This document shows positions 1-8,879 of a stretch of 64,000 nucleotides of DNA, one piece after another. Position 1 is the stretch's first letter; every line of letters starts with the position of its first letter. The DNA lies in assembly GCF_026191475.2 (NCBI RefSeq), contig NZ_JAOSLC020000003.1, positions 310,001 through 374,000 of the forward strand. Direction: 5' to 3'. The DNA comes from Polaribacter ponticola. GTDB lineage: Bacteria > Bacteroidota > Bacteroidia > Flavobacteriales > Flavobacteriaceae. Both the position numbers and the translations under genes were made by a program. The notes under the pieces were generated by a model, which made no database searches, was not told the DNA's origin, and saw only the letters and a program-made list of their open reading frames with translations.

Positions 1-716
1 AATTCTCCTAAAGCCTTTGATCTATCATTTAAGAATTCTACAACTGAAATTGTTTGATAAGATATATTAGTTCCATATTCCTTATTTATAGAGTCTGCTA
101 ATTGTTGTTGCGTAACTGGTTCTCCTAATAGATTATAGATCTTGTTATTATATTTTTTATTAAGTAACATATTAGTGTAAGCAATAGCTAATTCATTTCT
201 ACTTGTGTAACCACATTTACCATTAGCAGCACTATTTACAATTACTCCTAATTTTTTATACGTTTCAACATACTCTAAATCTGGCTCTATATAAAGACTA
301 TTTCTGCCTATAGACCAATCCATTTTAGAGTTGATAATATCGGTTTCTGTTTGTCGATTACTTTGTAAAATAGGTTTAAAAGATGTGTTTTCTAGGTTTC
401 CAATTACACTAGTAAAAACAATTTTTTTAACGTTATTTTTCTGAGCAGCTTTTATTATGTTTTGATGTTGCTTTGTTCTAGTATCTGGTTTATCAACTCC
501 TGAAATAAGCAAAAGTGTATCTATATTTTGCAATACATTGCTAAAATCATCGAAGCTATTATAATCAGCCTTTCTGATTTCGACACCTAAATGTTCTGCT
601 TTTTTAGGATTCCTTGCTATACCAACAACATTTTCTTTACCTATTTCTTTTATAAGCTGTTGTATAACTTTACTTCCTAATTGCCCACTAGCTAATGTAA
701 TCGCAACTTTTTTCAT
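1..716 (-). CDS. NmrA-type NAD(P)-binding oxidoreductase, 3' end cut off by window
   Basis: About 238 residues are visible; the C-terminus lies beyond base 1. The protein starts MKKVAITLASGQLGSKV, a Rossmann fold whose SGQLG loop (residues 10-14) stands where NmrA/quinone-oxidoreductase-2 proteins have the glycine-rich NAD(P) loop. The segment KKIVFTSV further on is also typical of atypical SDRs. Such enzymes reduce quinones or act as redox sensors in the cytoplasm. The ATG (714-716) shares one base with the stop of the upstream DoxX gene (TAATG), so the two are translationally coupled. The family is clear; the substrate is not. Confidence 0.8.
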   Translation of the reverse strand, partial: MKKVAITLASGQLGSKVIQQLIKEIGKENVVGIARNPKKAEHLGVEIRKADYNSFDDFSNVLQNIDTLLLISGVDKPDTRTKQHQNIIKAAQKNNVKKIVFTSVIGNLENTSFKPILQSNRQTETDIINSKMDWSIGRNSLYIEPDLEYVETYKKLGVIVNSAANGKCGYTSRNELAIAYTNMLLNKKYNNKIYNLLGEPVTQQQLADSINKEYGTNISYQTISVVEFLNDRSKALGE

Positions 717-1039
717 TAGTTTATCATTAGAAAAAGTAATATTGATGATAAAATTCCTAAAATAAGAGCTGGTGCTAATGTTTTAAAAGGATGTTTTGTT
801 TTTAAATGATTAAATACTGCTCCAATCATTAAAATTATTAGACCAATTGTAGCATATAATGATAATGAAGGTACAAATAAACCTATAGCACCTAATACTT
901 CTAAAGTACCAACTAATTGAACTCCAAAATTAGGCAAGCCAAATTCTTTAAACTGATCTACCATTGGTTTTGCTCTAAATATTTTAAAGCCACCTGCAAC
1001 TACAAACGCAACTGCCAATACTATTTTTAATACAAACAT
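716..1039 (-). CDS. DoxX-like integral membrane protein
   Basis: A 107-residue hydrophobic protein with about four predicted transmembrane helices (roughly residues 1-18, 42-60, 62-78 and 86-106). The short loop GGFKIFRAKPMVDQF after helix 1 is typical of the DoxX/DoxX-like family. Members sit in the inner membrane and are linked to quinone or redox stress chemistry, but most have no defined reaction. It overlaps the downstream NmrA-type gene by one base, and the pair is probably one transcript. The lipoprotein and AraC genes upstream lie on the same strand. The function here is inferred only from family and context. Confidence 0.8.
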   Translation of the reverse strand: MFVLKIVLAVAFVVAGGFKIFRAKPMVDQFKEFGLPNFGVQLVGTLEVLGAIGLFVPSLSLYATIGLIILMIGAVFNHLKTKHPFKTLAPALILGILSSILLFLMIN

Positions 1040-1159
1040 TTTATATTTTTTTAAAAGTTAATTTTAATCAAGGGCTGAATTGGAAGTGATAATCAATTAT
1101 TGTAAGGGGTTCACTGATTTACTATTAATCCAACCTTTGATTTATGAAATCAGTAAGTA

Positions 1160-2038
1160 TTACCACTTACCGTTTGAATTTGCCCAATCTGCCTGTGCAG
1201 GAATTTCTTGAACAACGTCCCAATGTTCAACAATTTTCCCATCTTCTATTCGGAATAAATCATAATAAGCAGAAGCTAATCCTGATGTTGCATCAGGAAA
1301 ACCTTGTGATTGCATTAATGCAAAATTACCTTCAACATGAATAAATTCAATAGACTGATAGAAAGGCGTTCCTTCTCCTAAAACATTTTGTACAAAACCT
1401 TTTAATCCAGTTATATCTGTTCCAGCATTTACACTATGTTGTACAAAATCAGTTTCGTTAAAAAACGTAGCAAAACTTGCATCACTATATTCTCCATTTA
1501 AGAAGAAGTTTTGCCCAAACAATGTAATCAATGCTCTGTTAGCTGATGTTTGACTTAAATCTGTTGTTGGTGTAAGTGTTCCATTTAATTGTGTTGTGCT
1601 ATCACCATCATCTTGCACATTGTCTAAATTATCCCAATGTTCTACGATAAGCCCATTTTCAAAACGGAATACATCAAATACAGCTTGTGGTGTTCCACCA
1701 TTCCAAGTTCCACCGTATTCAGAATGTAAAACAACAATATCATCATCTTCAAAAGAACGAACTGTATTAATTGTTGTTCCGCTAAAAGCACCAGATTGTG
1801 TTGCACCAATTACTGCTGCTGCTCCGTCTGGATACGATAAATTGTGTTGAATATAAGTTGTAGCACTTATATAGTCTTGCATTGCAGTTACATCACCACT
1901 TTGTATAGCTTGTAAAACAGCTATAGATTTTTCGGTATTTGTTGGTTGTACTGTTCCGTTATCATCATCATCGCTACAAGCAATAAATAGCATTGAAAAA
2001 ATGATTATACCTGTTAAAATTAATTTTGATTGTTTCAT
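1160..2038 (-). CDS. Surface lipoprotein with two SnoaL/NTF2-like domains
   Basis: I chose the ATG at 2038 (MKQSKLIL) over one 13 codons upstream because it starts a lipoprotein signal. The lipobox ends at Cys21 and is followed by SDDDD, which matches the flavobacterial signal for surface export. The mature part holds two similar SnoaL-like (nuclear transport factor 2 fold) domains, each ending in a related motif: FRFENGLIVEHWDNL in the first and FRIEDGKIVEHWDVV in the second. This is an internal duplication. SnoaL-like proteins are small cone-shaped hydrolases, isomerases or binding domains, and the ligand is unknown. It lies between the AraC regulator and the DoxX/NmrA pair, so a shared response is plausible. 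Confidence 0.75.
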   Translation of the reverse strand: MKQSKLILTGIIIFSMLFIACSDDDDNGTVQPTNTEKSIAVLQAIQSGDVTAMQDYISATTYIQHNLSYPDGAAAVIGATQSGAFSGTTINTVRSFEDDDIVVLHSEYGGTWNGGTPQAVFDVFRFENGLIVEHWDNLDNVQDDGDSTTQLNGTLTPTTDLSQTSANRALITLFGQNFFLNGEYSDASFATFFNETDFVQHSVNAGTDITGLKGFVQNVLGEGTPFYQSIEFIHVEGNFALMQSQGFPDATSGLASAYYDLFRIEDGKIVEHWDVVQEIPAQADWANSNGKW

Positions 2039-2140
2039 TATTATTAAGTTTTTTATTTGATACAAATGTCCAATCAAATGGGTTTATACAAAAGGTGAAT
2101 CCTTTTAAAAAAACTAATAATGGTAAATCTTTTAATTTAG

Positions 2141-3016
2141 CTATTTAATTAACCTGTCAGAAAATAATTTTGGCGGAATTCCTGTATGCTTTTTAAAGAA
2201 TTTAGAAAAGTTTGTAGATTCTTCAAAACCAAGAGCATAAGACACTTCGTTAGCATTATTTGTAGGATCTGCCAACAAACGTTTTGCCTGTAGAATAACA
2301 AAATCATCAATAAATGCTTTTATTGTTTTGTTGGTTAATGTTTTAATTGTCTTGTTGAGTTGGTGATAAGACACATTAAGCATATTACAGTAATCTATAG
2401 CATTTCTTGTTAGCGATATGTTTTGGTCTAACTGTTTTTGAAATTCAACAAATAATGCTTCAGTTTCTTTTGAAGCATTATTTATAAGGGAAGGAGTGGA
2501 GTCTTGAATTTTAAGAATTAAAACACGAAGTAAACATTGTAATAATTCTTCTTGAATATTCTTAAATGAATGATTGTATTCATTGTACAAAAGTTTAATT
2601 AATTGTGTAAACACTTTAGTAATAATACCTTTTGTTTGAAGAACTGGACTGTATAAATTATAATTGTAAGGATAAGAATACGATAAGTCATTAAATTGAA
2701 TTTGATTTTTATACAAAAATGCTTCTGTAAAAAAAATGATATAACCTCCAATTTTGTTCTTTTTTCCCCAAGCATGCACTTGGTTTTTACTCACAAATAT
2801 TAAACTACCTTCTTTATATGAATGTGACGTAAAATCTATTATATGTGTATCTCTTCCTTTTGTTATGTATATAAGTGCATAAAATTTTAATCTATGAGGA
2901 TTTGTTCTTTCTTCTATAGAATGCAGGCTGTAAAAGTATTCCAGTTTAATAATTTCGAAACCCAATTGTTCATATTCTTCTCTAAAATTGTATTCAGGAA
3001 TTTCTTCACGACTCAT
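2141..3016 (-). CDS. AraC-family transcriptional regulator
   Basis: 291 residues. The N-terminal half resembles a cupin sensor domain (YALIYITKGRDTHIIDF, then EGSLIFVSKNQVHAW). The C-terminal 100 residues form the paired AraC helix-turn-helix, with the signature ALGFEESTNFSKFFKKHTGIPP near the end. These proteins bind direct repeats upstream of target genes after sensing a small molecule. It is the first gene of a same-strand group with the SnoaL lipoprotein, DoxX and NmrA-like genes, and most likely controls them. Inducer unknown. The start fits: ATG with the cupin domain beginning about 40 residues in. Confidence 0.85.
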   Translation of the reverse strand: MSREEIPEYNFREEYEQLGFEIIKLEYFYSLHSIEERTNPHRLKFYALIYITKGRDTHIIDFTSHSYKEGSLIFVSKNQVHAWGKKNKIGGYIIFFTEAFLYKNQIQFNDLSYSYPYNYNLYSPVLQTKGIITKVFTQLIKLLYNEYNHSFKNIQEELLQCLLRVLILKIQDSTPSLINNASKETEALFVEFQKQLDQNISLTRNAIDYCNMLNVSYHQLNKTIKTLTNKTIKAFIDDFVILQAKRLLADPTNNANEVSYALGFEESTNFSKFFKKHTGIPPKLFSDRLIK

Positions 3017-4084
3017 GTTGTAAATATATTAGTTTATTTTTTACTCGACCTCATAAAACTTTGGCTAAAACAATAGGTGAGTAGAGCGTGTATATTTTAG
3101 GGGTTTAGTAACTAATATTCTTGGTTTTCTAAATATTAAAGTAAGTTATTTATAGTCTTGGTTTGTTATAATGTTTCCTAAAATATAGCGTAACGAGCCG
3201 TAATTGTTTCCAAAGTTTTGTGCAGTCTTGATTTTTTTGTTTCTTTTTTTATTAAGAAAAAAAGATAAGAATGAAAAGATTGAGAGTTTAAAAGTTCAAA
3301 TTCTATTTTACATTATATTAATAGTTACAATTTAAAAAAGGTTTAAATAAAAGACGAAACGAGCAAGTGTATAGAAATTTTAAAGCATGGAAAATGTGGC
3401 TGGAAAATTTTATACTGTTGCGTGAAGCTAGCGAAATGTTAATAAGATTTTTTTACAACGAGAACTTGAATACAATTTCTGAATTTAATTAGAATCTAAA
3501 AGGTTTTGCTTTTTTTTGGCGTTGGCAAGCGATGGATAATTGTGTTTAAAAAAATTACTGCGACAGCATAATTATTTTTAAAAAGCAATCGAGCGTTTGC
3601 GAGCGGCAATTTTACATAACGTCTAATTATAGCTACAAATGACTTCCTTGTAAATCTAAAGTTCTAAATCCACGAGAATCGATTATTTGAAAAATGTTGA
3701 ACCATTCTACAGAATATTCAATTTAAGCGAGAATTAAAAGCCAAATGTTTAATGACCCAAGTTCTACAGTTTACTGTGTGTACAGGACTTTATGGGATAT
3801 TTAACATAATAGAGAATTATAGCTACACAACTAAATTATTCTAATGAACCCACAATTAGCTTAACATAATTACCATCGATATAAGTCTAAAGACATTACA
3901 TCTGTAATTATGTTAAATATCGCACAAAAGCGCTATTTCGCCAATTGTTATAAATTGTACTATAATTTATATTATGTTAAATAGGTTTTTTATTCTTTAG
4001 AAATACCTCCTTAAAAAAATAGATATTCTCTTCTATTTAATTAATAAGAAGAATTAAATCGTTTTAAAACAAAGAAAAGGTTAT
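3017..4084. other. 1.07-kb gene-free region with decayed repeats
   Basis: I found no convincing reading frame on either strand. The right half carries four copies of TTAACATAAT in both orientations (see the repeat entry). A phrase close to AATTATAGCTACA occurs twice in the same orientation, near 3627 and 3815. Around 3530-3605 are short higher-GC patches unlike the flanks. The region reads as remnants of flavobacterial intergenic repeats or of a lost mobile element. Confidence 0.5.
3797..3983. repeat. Cluster of four TTAACATAAT repeats, two per orientation
   Basis: ATATTTAACATAAT at 3797-3810 has an exact 14-bp inverted partner at 3907-3920. Further copies of the core lie at 3861-3870 (direct) and 3971-3983 (inverted, ATTATGTTAAATA). 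The 14-bp pair could form a cruciform of about 124 bp. The copies lie between divergently expressed chromosomal neighbourhoods and outside any gene. This may be a decayed mobile or REP-like sequence. Confidence 0.6.
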
Positions 4085-4897
4085 TTACATTTTTTGTGTG
4101 TAAAAATTATAATCCTTTAAAACAATGTCTATAAATTCTTTATCACTTTTATGAATCGATTTAATCTCTGTAACTTCAAGAATTTTAGATCTAAGTTTTA
4201 TTAAGGTTTTATAATCGTTAAACTTAATTGCTGTTTTATAGGTTTCTTTAATAATACGAGCATCATTATCAGATAATTTTATAACATTAGCATATGTTGG
4301 TTTATATCCTTCAGAAAGATTTTCTAAAATTGTATGAGAAAATTTAACATCATCTTTTAAATAAATTACAATGGTATTTGCAATAATATCTCCAAAACGT
4401 TGATTCTTATTTGTAAATAAAATTAGAAAAAAGCCAATCATTTTACCAAATATAAAAATAGCAACTACTAAAAAATATTGATCTTTTAAACCCAAAGAAG
4501 CTACATAAATATACAATAACATGAAAAGGTTAAAGTCTATAATACGCAATAACCAACGTATTATATAGTCTGTTATAGAAGGTTTAAAACCATCTACATT
4601 AATAACTTTTAATTTTAAAAGCTTTTTACCCAAAGTTTGTCCGTTCATTAAAATTTCTGAATACAATGAATAAAATGTAATTGGTAATAGAAATAGTACT
4701 TCTACCGCTTTAATAGTCCAACCATCTCCATTTAAAGTTTCATTTAATAAATTAAAATCGAATACTTTATTGGCAAAATAGAGATAAGAAAATTTTAAAA
4801 CGTTGTCTACTAAAAAAGCTAAAAGCCTCTGAAATACAGTAGCCACAGTAAATTTTATATTTACATTTTGTGCCGTTTTTATTTGGAGTGTTTTCAT
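4085..4897 (-). CDS. RDD-family membrane protein
   Basis: 270 residues. The RDD domain covers about residues 15-185: FQRLLAFLVDNVLKF near the start, then NGQTLGKKLLKLKVINVDG, then a polar loop ending NQRFGDIIANTIVIY. Four or so transmembrane helices are visible and a soluble C-terminal tail follows. It is divergent from, and 22 bp away from, the SpoIIM gene at 4920. RDD genes are commonly found beside SpoIIM, DUF4129, MoxR and DUF58 genes in Bacteroidota, and this is that arrangement. Some RDD proteins transport Na+ or other cations, but the role here is inferred. Confidence 0.85.
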   Translation of the reverse strand: MKTLQIKTAQNVNIKFTVATVFQRLLAFLVDNVLKFSYLYFANKVFDFNLLNETLNGDGWTIKAVEVLFLLPITFYSLYSEILMNGQTLGKKLLKLKVINVDGFKPSITDYIIRWLLRIIDFNLFMLLYIYVASLGLKDQYFLVVAIFIFGKMIGFFLILFTNKNQRFGDIIANTIVIYLKDDVKFSHTILENLSEGYKPTYANVIKLSDNDARIIKETYKTAIKFNDYKTLIKLRSKILEVTEIKSIHKSDKEFIDIVLKDYNFYTQKM

Positions 4898-4919
4898 GCA
4901 ATGATTAAATTCGCTCTTA

Positions 4920-5883
4920 ATGAGAGAGGTCGCTTTTATTAAGCAAAATAAAGAAAAATGGCTCGAATTTGAACAAGGATTTTCAAATAAAGAAAAAAAG
5001 TCCAGATGAAATAGCCAATTTGCATATTAAAATCATGAACGATTTGGTATATGCACAAACTTATTACCCAAAAAGCAAAGTTACTTCTTATCTTAATAAA
5101 CTTGCAAAAACAAGTTTTGATAAGGTTTATGATTCTAAAAGAAGTGATAAAAATGCTTTTTTATATTTCTTTTTAGATAAAGTACCACTACTCGCCTACC
5201 AATATAGAAAATACTTATACTTATCTTTTATTTTCTTTTTTATCTGTTTTTTTATAGGCTTACTTTCAACTTTTAATGATGAATCTTTTGCGCGTCAAAT
5301 ATTAGGAAACTCTTATGTAGATCAAACTATAGAGAATATAGAAAGTGGCGATGCAATGGCAATTTATAAAAGTGGTAGTAATTGGGGTACTTTTATTGGT
5401 ATTTACGATAACAACCAAAGAGTTGGTTTAAATATGTTTTTATCGGGTTTGTTTTTAGGAATTGGAACCGGTTTTTATATTGTTTACAATGCAATTATGG
5501 TAGCTGTTTTTCAAGCATTTTTTTATCAATATAATAGTTTTTTTGATAGTTTAAAAGGTATTTGGATTCATGGAACTTATGAGATATTTGGTATAATTAT
5601 ACAAGCTGCGGCTGGTTATATTATAGGAGCAAGTATTTTATTTCCTGGTACATTAAAACGTTTTGAATCTTTTAAAATTGGTATTAGAGATGCTTTTTAT
5701 ATATTTATAAGCACCATTCCGTTTACTATTACCGCTGCTTTTTTAGAAGGTTATGTAACGCGTTATTCTAATGTTATGCCAACATTTTTTTGTTTTGCAA
5801 TTATTTTTTTTAGTTTAATTTCTATTAGTTACTATTATTTGGTTTTCCCTTTTTTTGTTGCTAAAAAACATGGTTTAAGGTAA
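4920..5883 (+). CDS. SpoIIM-family membrane protein, 5' part frameshifted
   Basis: A long open frame begins only at a TTG (4969). An ATG at 4920 opens MREVAFIKQNKEKWLEFEQ in another frame, which matches the usual N-terminus of this family, and it runs into a stop just after the A7 tract at 4993-4999. Removing one A joins NKEK to SPDEIANL and gives about 320 residues. So I place the start at 4920 and read the break as a one-base insertion. The protein has several membrane helices (for example 5221-5265, 5431-5520 and 5650-5860) and the SpoIIM/DUF95 fold. It is the first gene of a five-gene run through DUF58, and its stop directly abuts the next ATG. Confidence 0.75.
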
Positions 5884-6594
5884 ATGAGAAATAGATTAAC
5901 TTCCCTCCTTTTATTGGTTTGTTTTTTTGTGTACTCACAAGAGGATTTAAATATTGATTTAGAAACTGAAAAAGATACTATTGAATATATTAAAAACACT
6001 GAAATTAGTGAAGTAAGAAATTTTTCATCAGATTTACAGGAAAAATATGCTGGTAAAGATTTTGTTTACAAAGAAGACACTTCTAATAAAGAAGAAGACT
6101 CCGCTCCTATTAGTTCTGGTTTTATACAGTTTTTAGTTTTTTTTATGAGTAAGATATTTCCTTTTCTTTTAGGCGGATTTATCATTTTTGTAATTCTAAA
6201 AGCTTTAGTAGGTTTTGATATTCGTTTTTGGAAATCTCAAAAATCAACAAATAAAACTACAGAAAAACTGATTTATGAAGATGAAGATATACACGAAGTA
6301 GATTTAGATACTTTATTACAAAAAGCAATTGTTAACAAAAATTATAGACTAGCAATAAGATATTATTATCTAACATCTTTAAAAGGTTTATCAAACAAAA
6401 AAATTATTGAATATCATAAAGATAAAACCAATTCTGAATATATAAATGAAATTGAAAATTCTGAATTGAAAACCAATTTTTCTTACCTTTCATATATTTA
6501 CAGCTATGTTTGGTATGGAGATTTCCCAATAAATGAAGATAACTTTAGTTCTGTACAGAATAAATATCAAACTTTTTTAAATAGTATGCTGTGA
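5884..6594 (+). CDS. DUF4129-type membrane protein of the MoxR cluster
   Basis: 236 residues. There is an N-terminal signal sequence (LLLLVCFFVYSQ), an acidic extracytoplasmic segment, one transmembrane helix at about 82-107, and a cytoplasmic C-terminal domain with NYRLAIRYYYLTSLKGLS, the hallmark of DUF4129. Its ATG directly follows the SpoIIM stop, and its TGA overlaps the GTG of the next gene (6591), so translation is coupled on both sides. In related clusters this protein is thought to work with the MoxR ATPase and DUF58/vWA proteins in assembling or remodelling envelope complexes. The exact role is unknown. Confidence 0.7.
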   Translation: MRNRLTSLLLLVCFFVYSQEDLNIDLETEKDTIEYIKNTEISEVRNFSSDLQEKYAGKDFVYKEDTSNKEEDSAPISSGFIQFLVFFMSKIFPFLLGGFIIFVILKALVGFDIRFWKSQKSTNKTTEKLIYEDEDIHEVDLDTLLQKAIVNKNYRLAIRYYYLTSLKGLSNKKIIEYHKDKTNSEYINEIENSELKTNFSYLSYIYSYVWYGDFPINEDNFSSVQNKYQTFLNSML

Positions 6595-7808
6595 AATTAA
6601 CTACAAACTTATTTAAATTTCCTGTTTTTATTTTGATGGTTTTTCAGCTAACAAGTTGTAAAAAAACCAACTGGAATGAAAATTATAGAGAAAAAGAAAA
6701 AAGTCCGTTTGGTACTTATATTGTTTATAATGAAGCTAAAACATTATTTAAAAACCAGGAAATTGTATATTTAAAACAAAACATTTACGATTATCTATTT
6801 GACAATTACAATACTACTTCTGCAAATTTTGGCACGTATATTTGTATTAAAAACAATGCATTTAGGCTTAGTAAAGATGGTGTAAAAGACTTGTTATCTT
6901 TTGTAAATGATGGTAATAACGCATTTATATCGCTAAACGAATTTAATGATGATTTAAAAGAACAGTTAGAATTTACAACCAATAATTTAGATAAGAATAT
7001 AAATAATGTTAAGGCTTTAAAAACACTAAAAGGTGAATATACACTAACACATAAAGATTTTGATAATGAGGTTTTTACATTAGATAGAAACAGTAAAAGA
7101 CATTACTTTATTTCTTACAATAAAAACAAAACAATTGTTTTAGGTACCACAAAAATTGATGAAGAGAAATTACCAAATTTCTTAAAAATCTATCATGGTA
7201 AAGGTGCTATTTATGTACATTCAAATCCAATTGCTTTTACCAATTATTACTTGTTAAAAAATAAAGAAAGCTATACAGAAAAAGTGTTTTCTTACTTGCC
7301 TAATAAAACAGTTTTTTGGGATCCGCATATAAAAAAGAGTCTATATTCTAACAAAAAAGACGAAGACAATACTTCTGTTTTTAATTACTTTTTACAGCAC
7401 AAAACCTTAACCTGGTTTTTAATTGTTTCTTCTGCAGGTATTTTGTTATTTATGTTGTTTAATGCTAGAAGGAAACAACGTGCAATTCCTATAATAAAAC
7501 CCCTAGAGAATACAACAGTTGCATTTACACAAACAATATCTAGTTTGTATTTAAAGGAAGAAGATCATAAGAATTTAGCTGATAAAAAAATAGCTTACTT
7601 TTTAGAAAAAACAAGAACAAAGTACTTATTAAATACAAGCAATTTAAACCAAAAATTTATACAGGTTTTAGCTTCTAAATCTGGTAATAAAATACAGAAT
7701 ACAAAGTATTTAATAAATACAATTATTACTTTAAATAACAAGTCAGAATGTTCTAAAGAAGAGCTACTTGTATTACATAAAATGATTGAAAAATTCTTTA
7801 ATAAATAA
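6591..7808 (+). CDS. DUF4350-domain membrane lipoprotein
   Basis: 405 residues from a GTG that overlaps the previous stop. The N-terminus ends in a lipobox (FQLTSC, Cys23). The large domain (about 35-240) resembles DUF4350: SPFGTYIVYNEAKTLF near the start and GKGAIYVHSNPIAFTNYYLL near its end. A transmembrane helix at about 272-292 is followed by a basic stretch and a helical cytoplasmic tail. Conserved position between DUF4129 and MoxR supports the call. DUF4350 resembles GATase/ThuA-like folds without a known reaction here. Confidence 0.7.
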   Translation: MKLTTNLFKFPVFILMVFQLTSCKKTNWNENYREKEKSPFGTYIVYNEAKTLFKNQEIVYLKQNIYDYLFDNYNTTSANFGTYICIKNNAFRLSKDGVKDLLSFVNDGNNAFISLNEFNDDLKEQLEFTTNNLDKNINNVKALKTLKGEYTLTHKDFDNEVFTLDRNSKRHYFISYNKNKTIVLGTTKIDEEKLPNFLKIYHGKGAIYVHSNPIAFTNYYLLKNKESYTEKVFSYLPNKTVFWDPHIKKSLYSNKKDEDNTSVFNYFLQHKTLTWFLIVSSAGILLFMLFNARRKQRAIPIIKPLENTTVAFTQTISSLYLKEEDHKNLADKKIAYFLEKTRTKYLLNTSNLNQKFIQVLASKSGNKIQNTKYLINTIITLNNKSECSKEELLVLHKMIEKFFNK

Positions 7809-7811
7809 GAT

Positions 7812-8816
7812 ATGGAAACGCCAAATAACGAAACAAATAAAGAGCAATTAGAATTTGAAAATAGAATTGATTTATCTGAATTGCAAACCTCTGTTTTTAA
7901 TATAAAAAATCAATTGCAAAAGATAATTGTTGGTCAAAAAGAAATGCTTAATTTACTACTAGTTTCTTTACTTGCAGATGGTCATGTTTTAATAGAAGGA
8001 GTTCCTGGAGTTGCAAAAACGATTACCGCAAAACTACTTTCTAAGACTATAAATGTACCTTTTAGTAGAATTCAATTTACACCAGATTTAATGCCTTCAG
8101 ATATTTTAGGAACCTCTGTTTTTAATGTAAAAACTTCTGAATTTGAATTTAAAAAAGGTCCTATTTTTTCTAGTATGATTTTAATTGATGAAATAAATAG
8201 AGCACCAGCAAAAACACAAGCTGCTTTGTTTGAAGTAATGGAAGAAAAACAAGTAACGATGGATGGTAAAACCTATAAAATGGAAGAGCCTTTTATTGTT
8301 TTAGCAACTCAAAACCCAATAGAACAAGAAGGAACTTATAGATTACCCGAAGCGCAATTTGATCGTTTTTTATTTAAAGTAATTGTAGAATATCCTAATG
8401 CAGATGAAGAATTAGAAATTATTATAAGAGAACAAGCTTTATTAAATACTACAAAATCAAGTAAAATTGAAACGATTATTGAAGGGAGTAAAATTGTAGC
8501 TTTTAGAAGTTTGGTAAAACAGATTAAAATTGAAGAAAATTTATTAAAATACATTGCAGATATTGTTGTTAACACACGTTCTAATTCTTATTTGTATTTA
8601 GGTGCATCGCCAAGAGCAAGTATAGCAATATTAGCGGCTTCAAAAGCATTTGCAGCTATCGAAGGACGAGATTTTGTAACTCCAGAAGATATTAAAAGAG
8701 CTACAACACCAGTTTTACAACACCGAGTTATTGTAACCCCAGAAAGAGAAATGGAAGGTTTAACAAGTAAACAAATTATAGAGCAAATTATAGAATCTGT
8801 AGAAATTCCTAGATAA
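7812..8816 (+). CDS. MoxR-family AAA+ ATPase
   Basis: 334 residues. Walker A is GVPGVAKT (63-70), Walker B is ILIDEINRA, and sensor 1 lies in LATQNPIEQEGTYRLPEAQ, all diagnostic for MoxR. The C-terminal lid contains SPRASIAILAASKA. MoxR ATPases act as chaperones with vWA/DUF58 partners to mature membrane or periplasmic complexes. It starts 3 bp after the DUF4350 gene and is followed by DUF58, the usual partner. High confidence for family; client protein unknown. Confidence 0.95.
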   Translation: METPNNETNKEQLEFENRIDLSELQTSVFNIKNQLQKIIVGQKEMLNLLLVSLLADGHVLIEGVPGVAKTITAKLLSKTINVPFSRIQFTPDLMPSDILGTSVFNVKTSEFEFKKGPIFSSMILIDEINRAPAKTQAALFEVMEEKQVTMDGKTYKMEEPFIVLATQNPIEQEGTYRLPEAQFDRFLFKVIVEYPNADEELEIIIREQALLNTTKSSKIETIIEGSKIVAFRSLVKQIKIEENLLKYIADIVVNTRSNSYLYLGASPRASIAILAASKAFAAIEGRDFVTPEDIKRATTPVLQHRVIVTPEREMEGLTSKQIIEQIIESVEIPR

Positions 8817-8879
8817 AAATAAATTTTAGAGAATAATTTAAAAACAGAATATACTAATAAGTAATTAGACAAAAACATA

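Noticed and set aside
4969..5883. SpoIIM gene starting at TTG 4969
   Set aside because: An ATG at 4920 encodes the usual family N-terminus in another frame, and removal of one A from an A7 run joins both.
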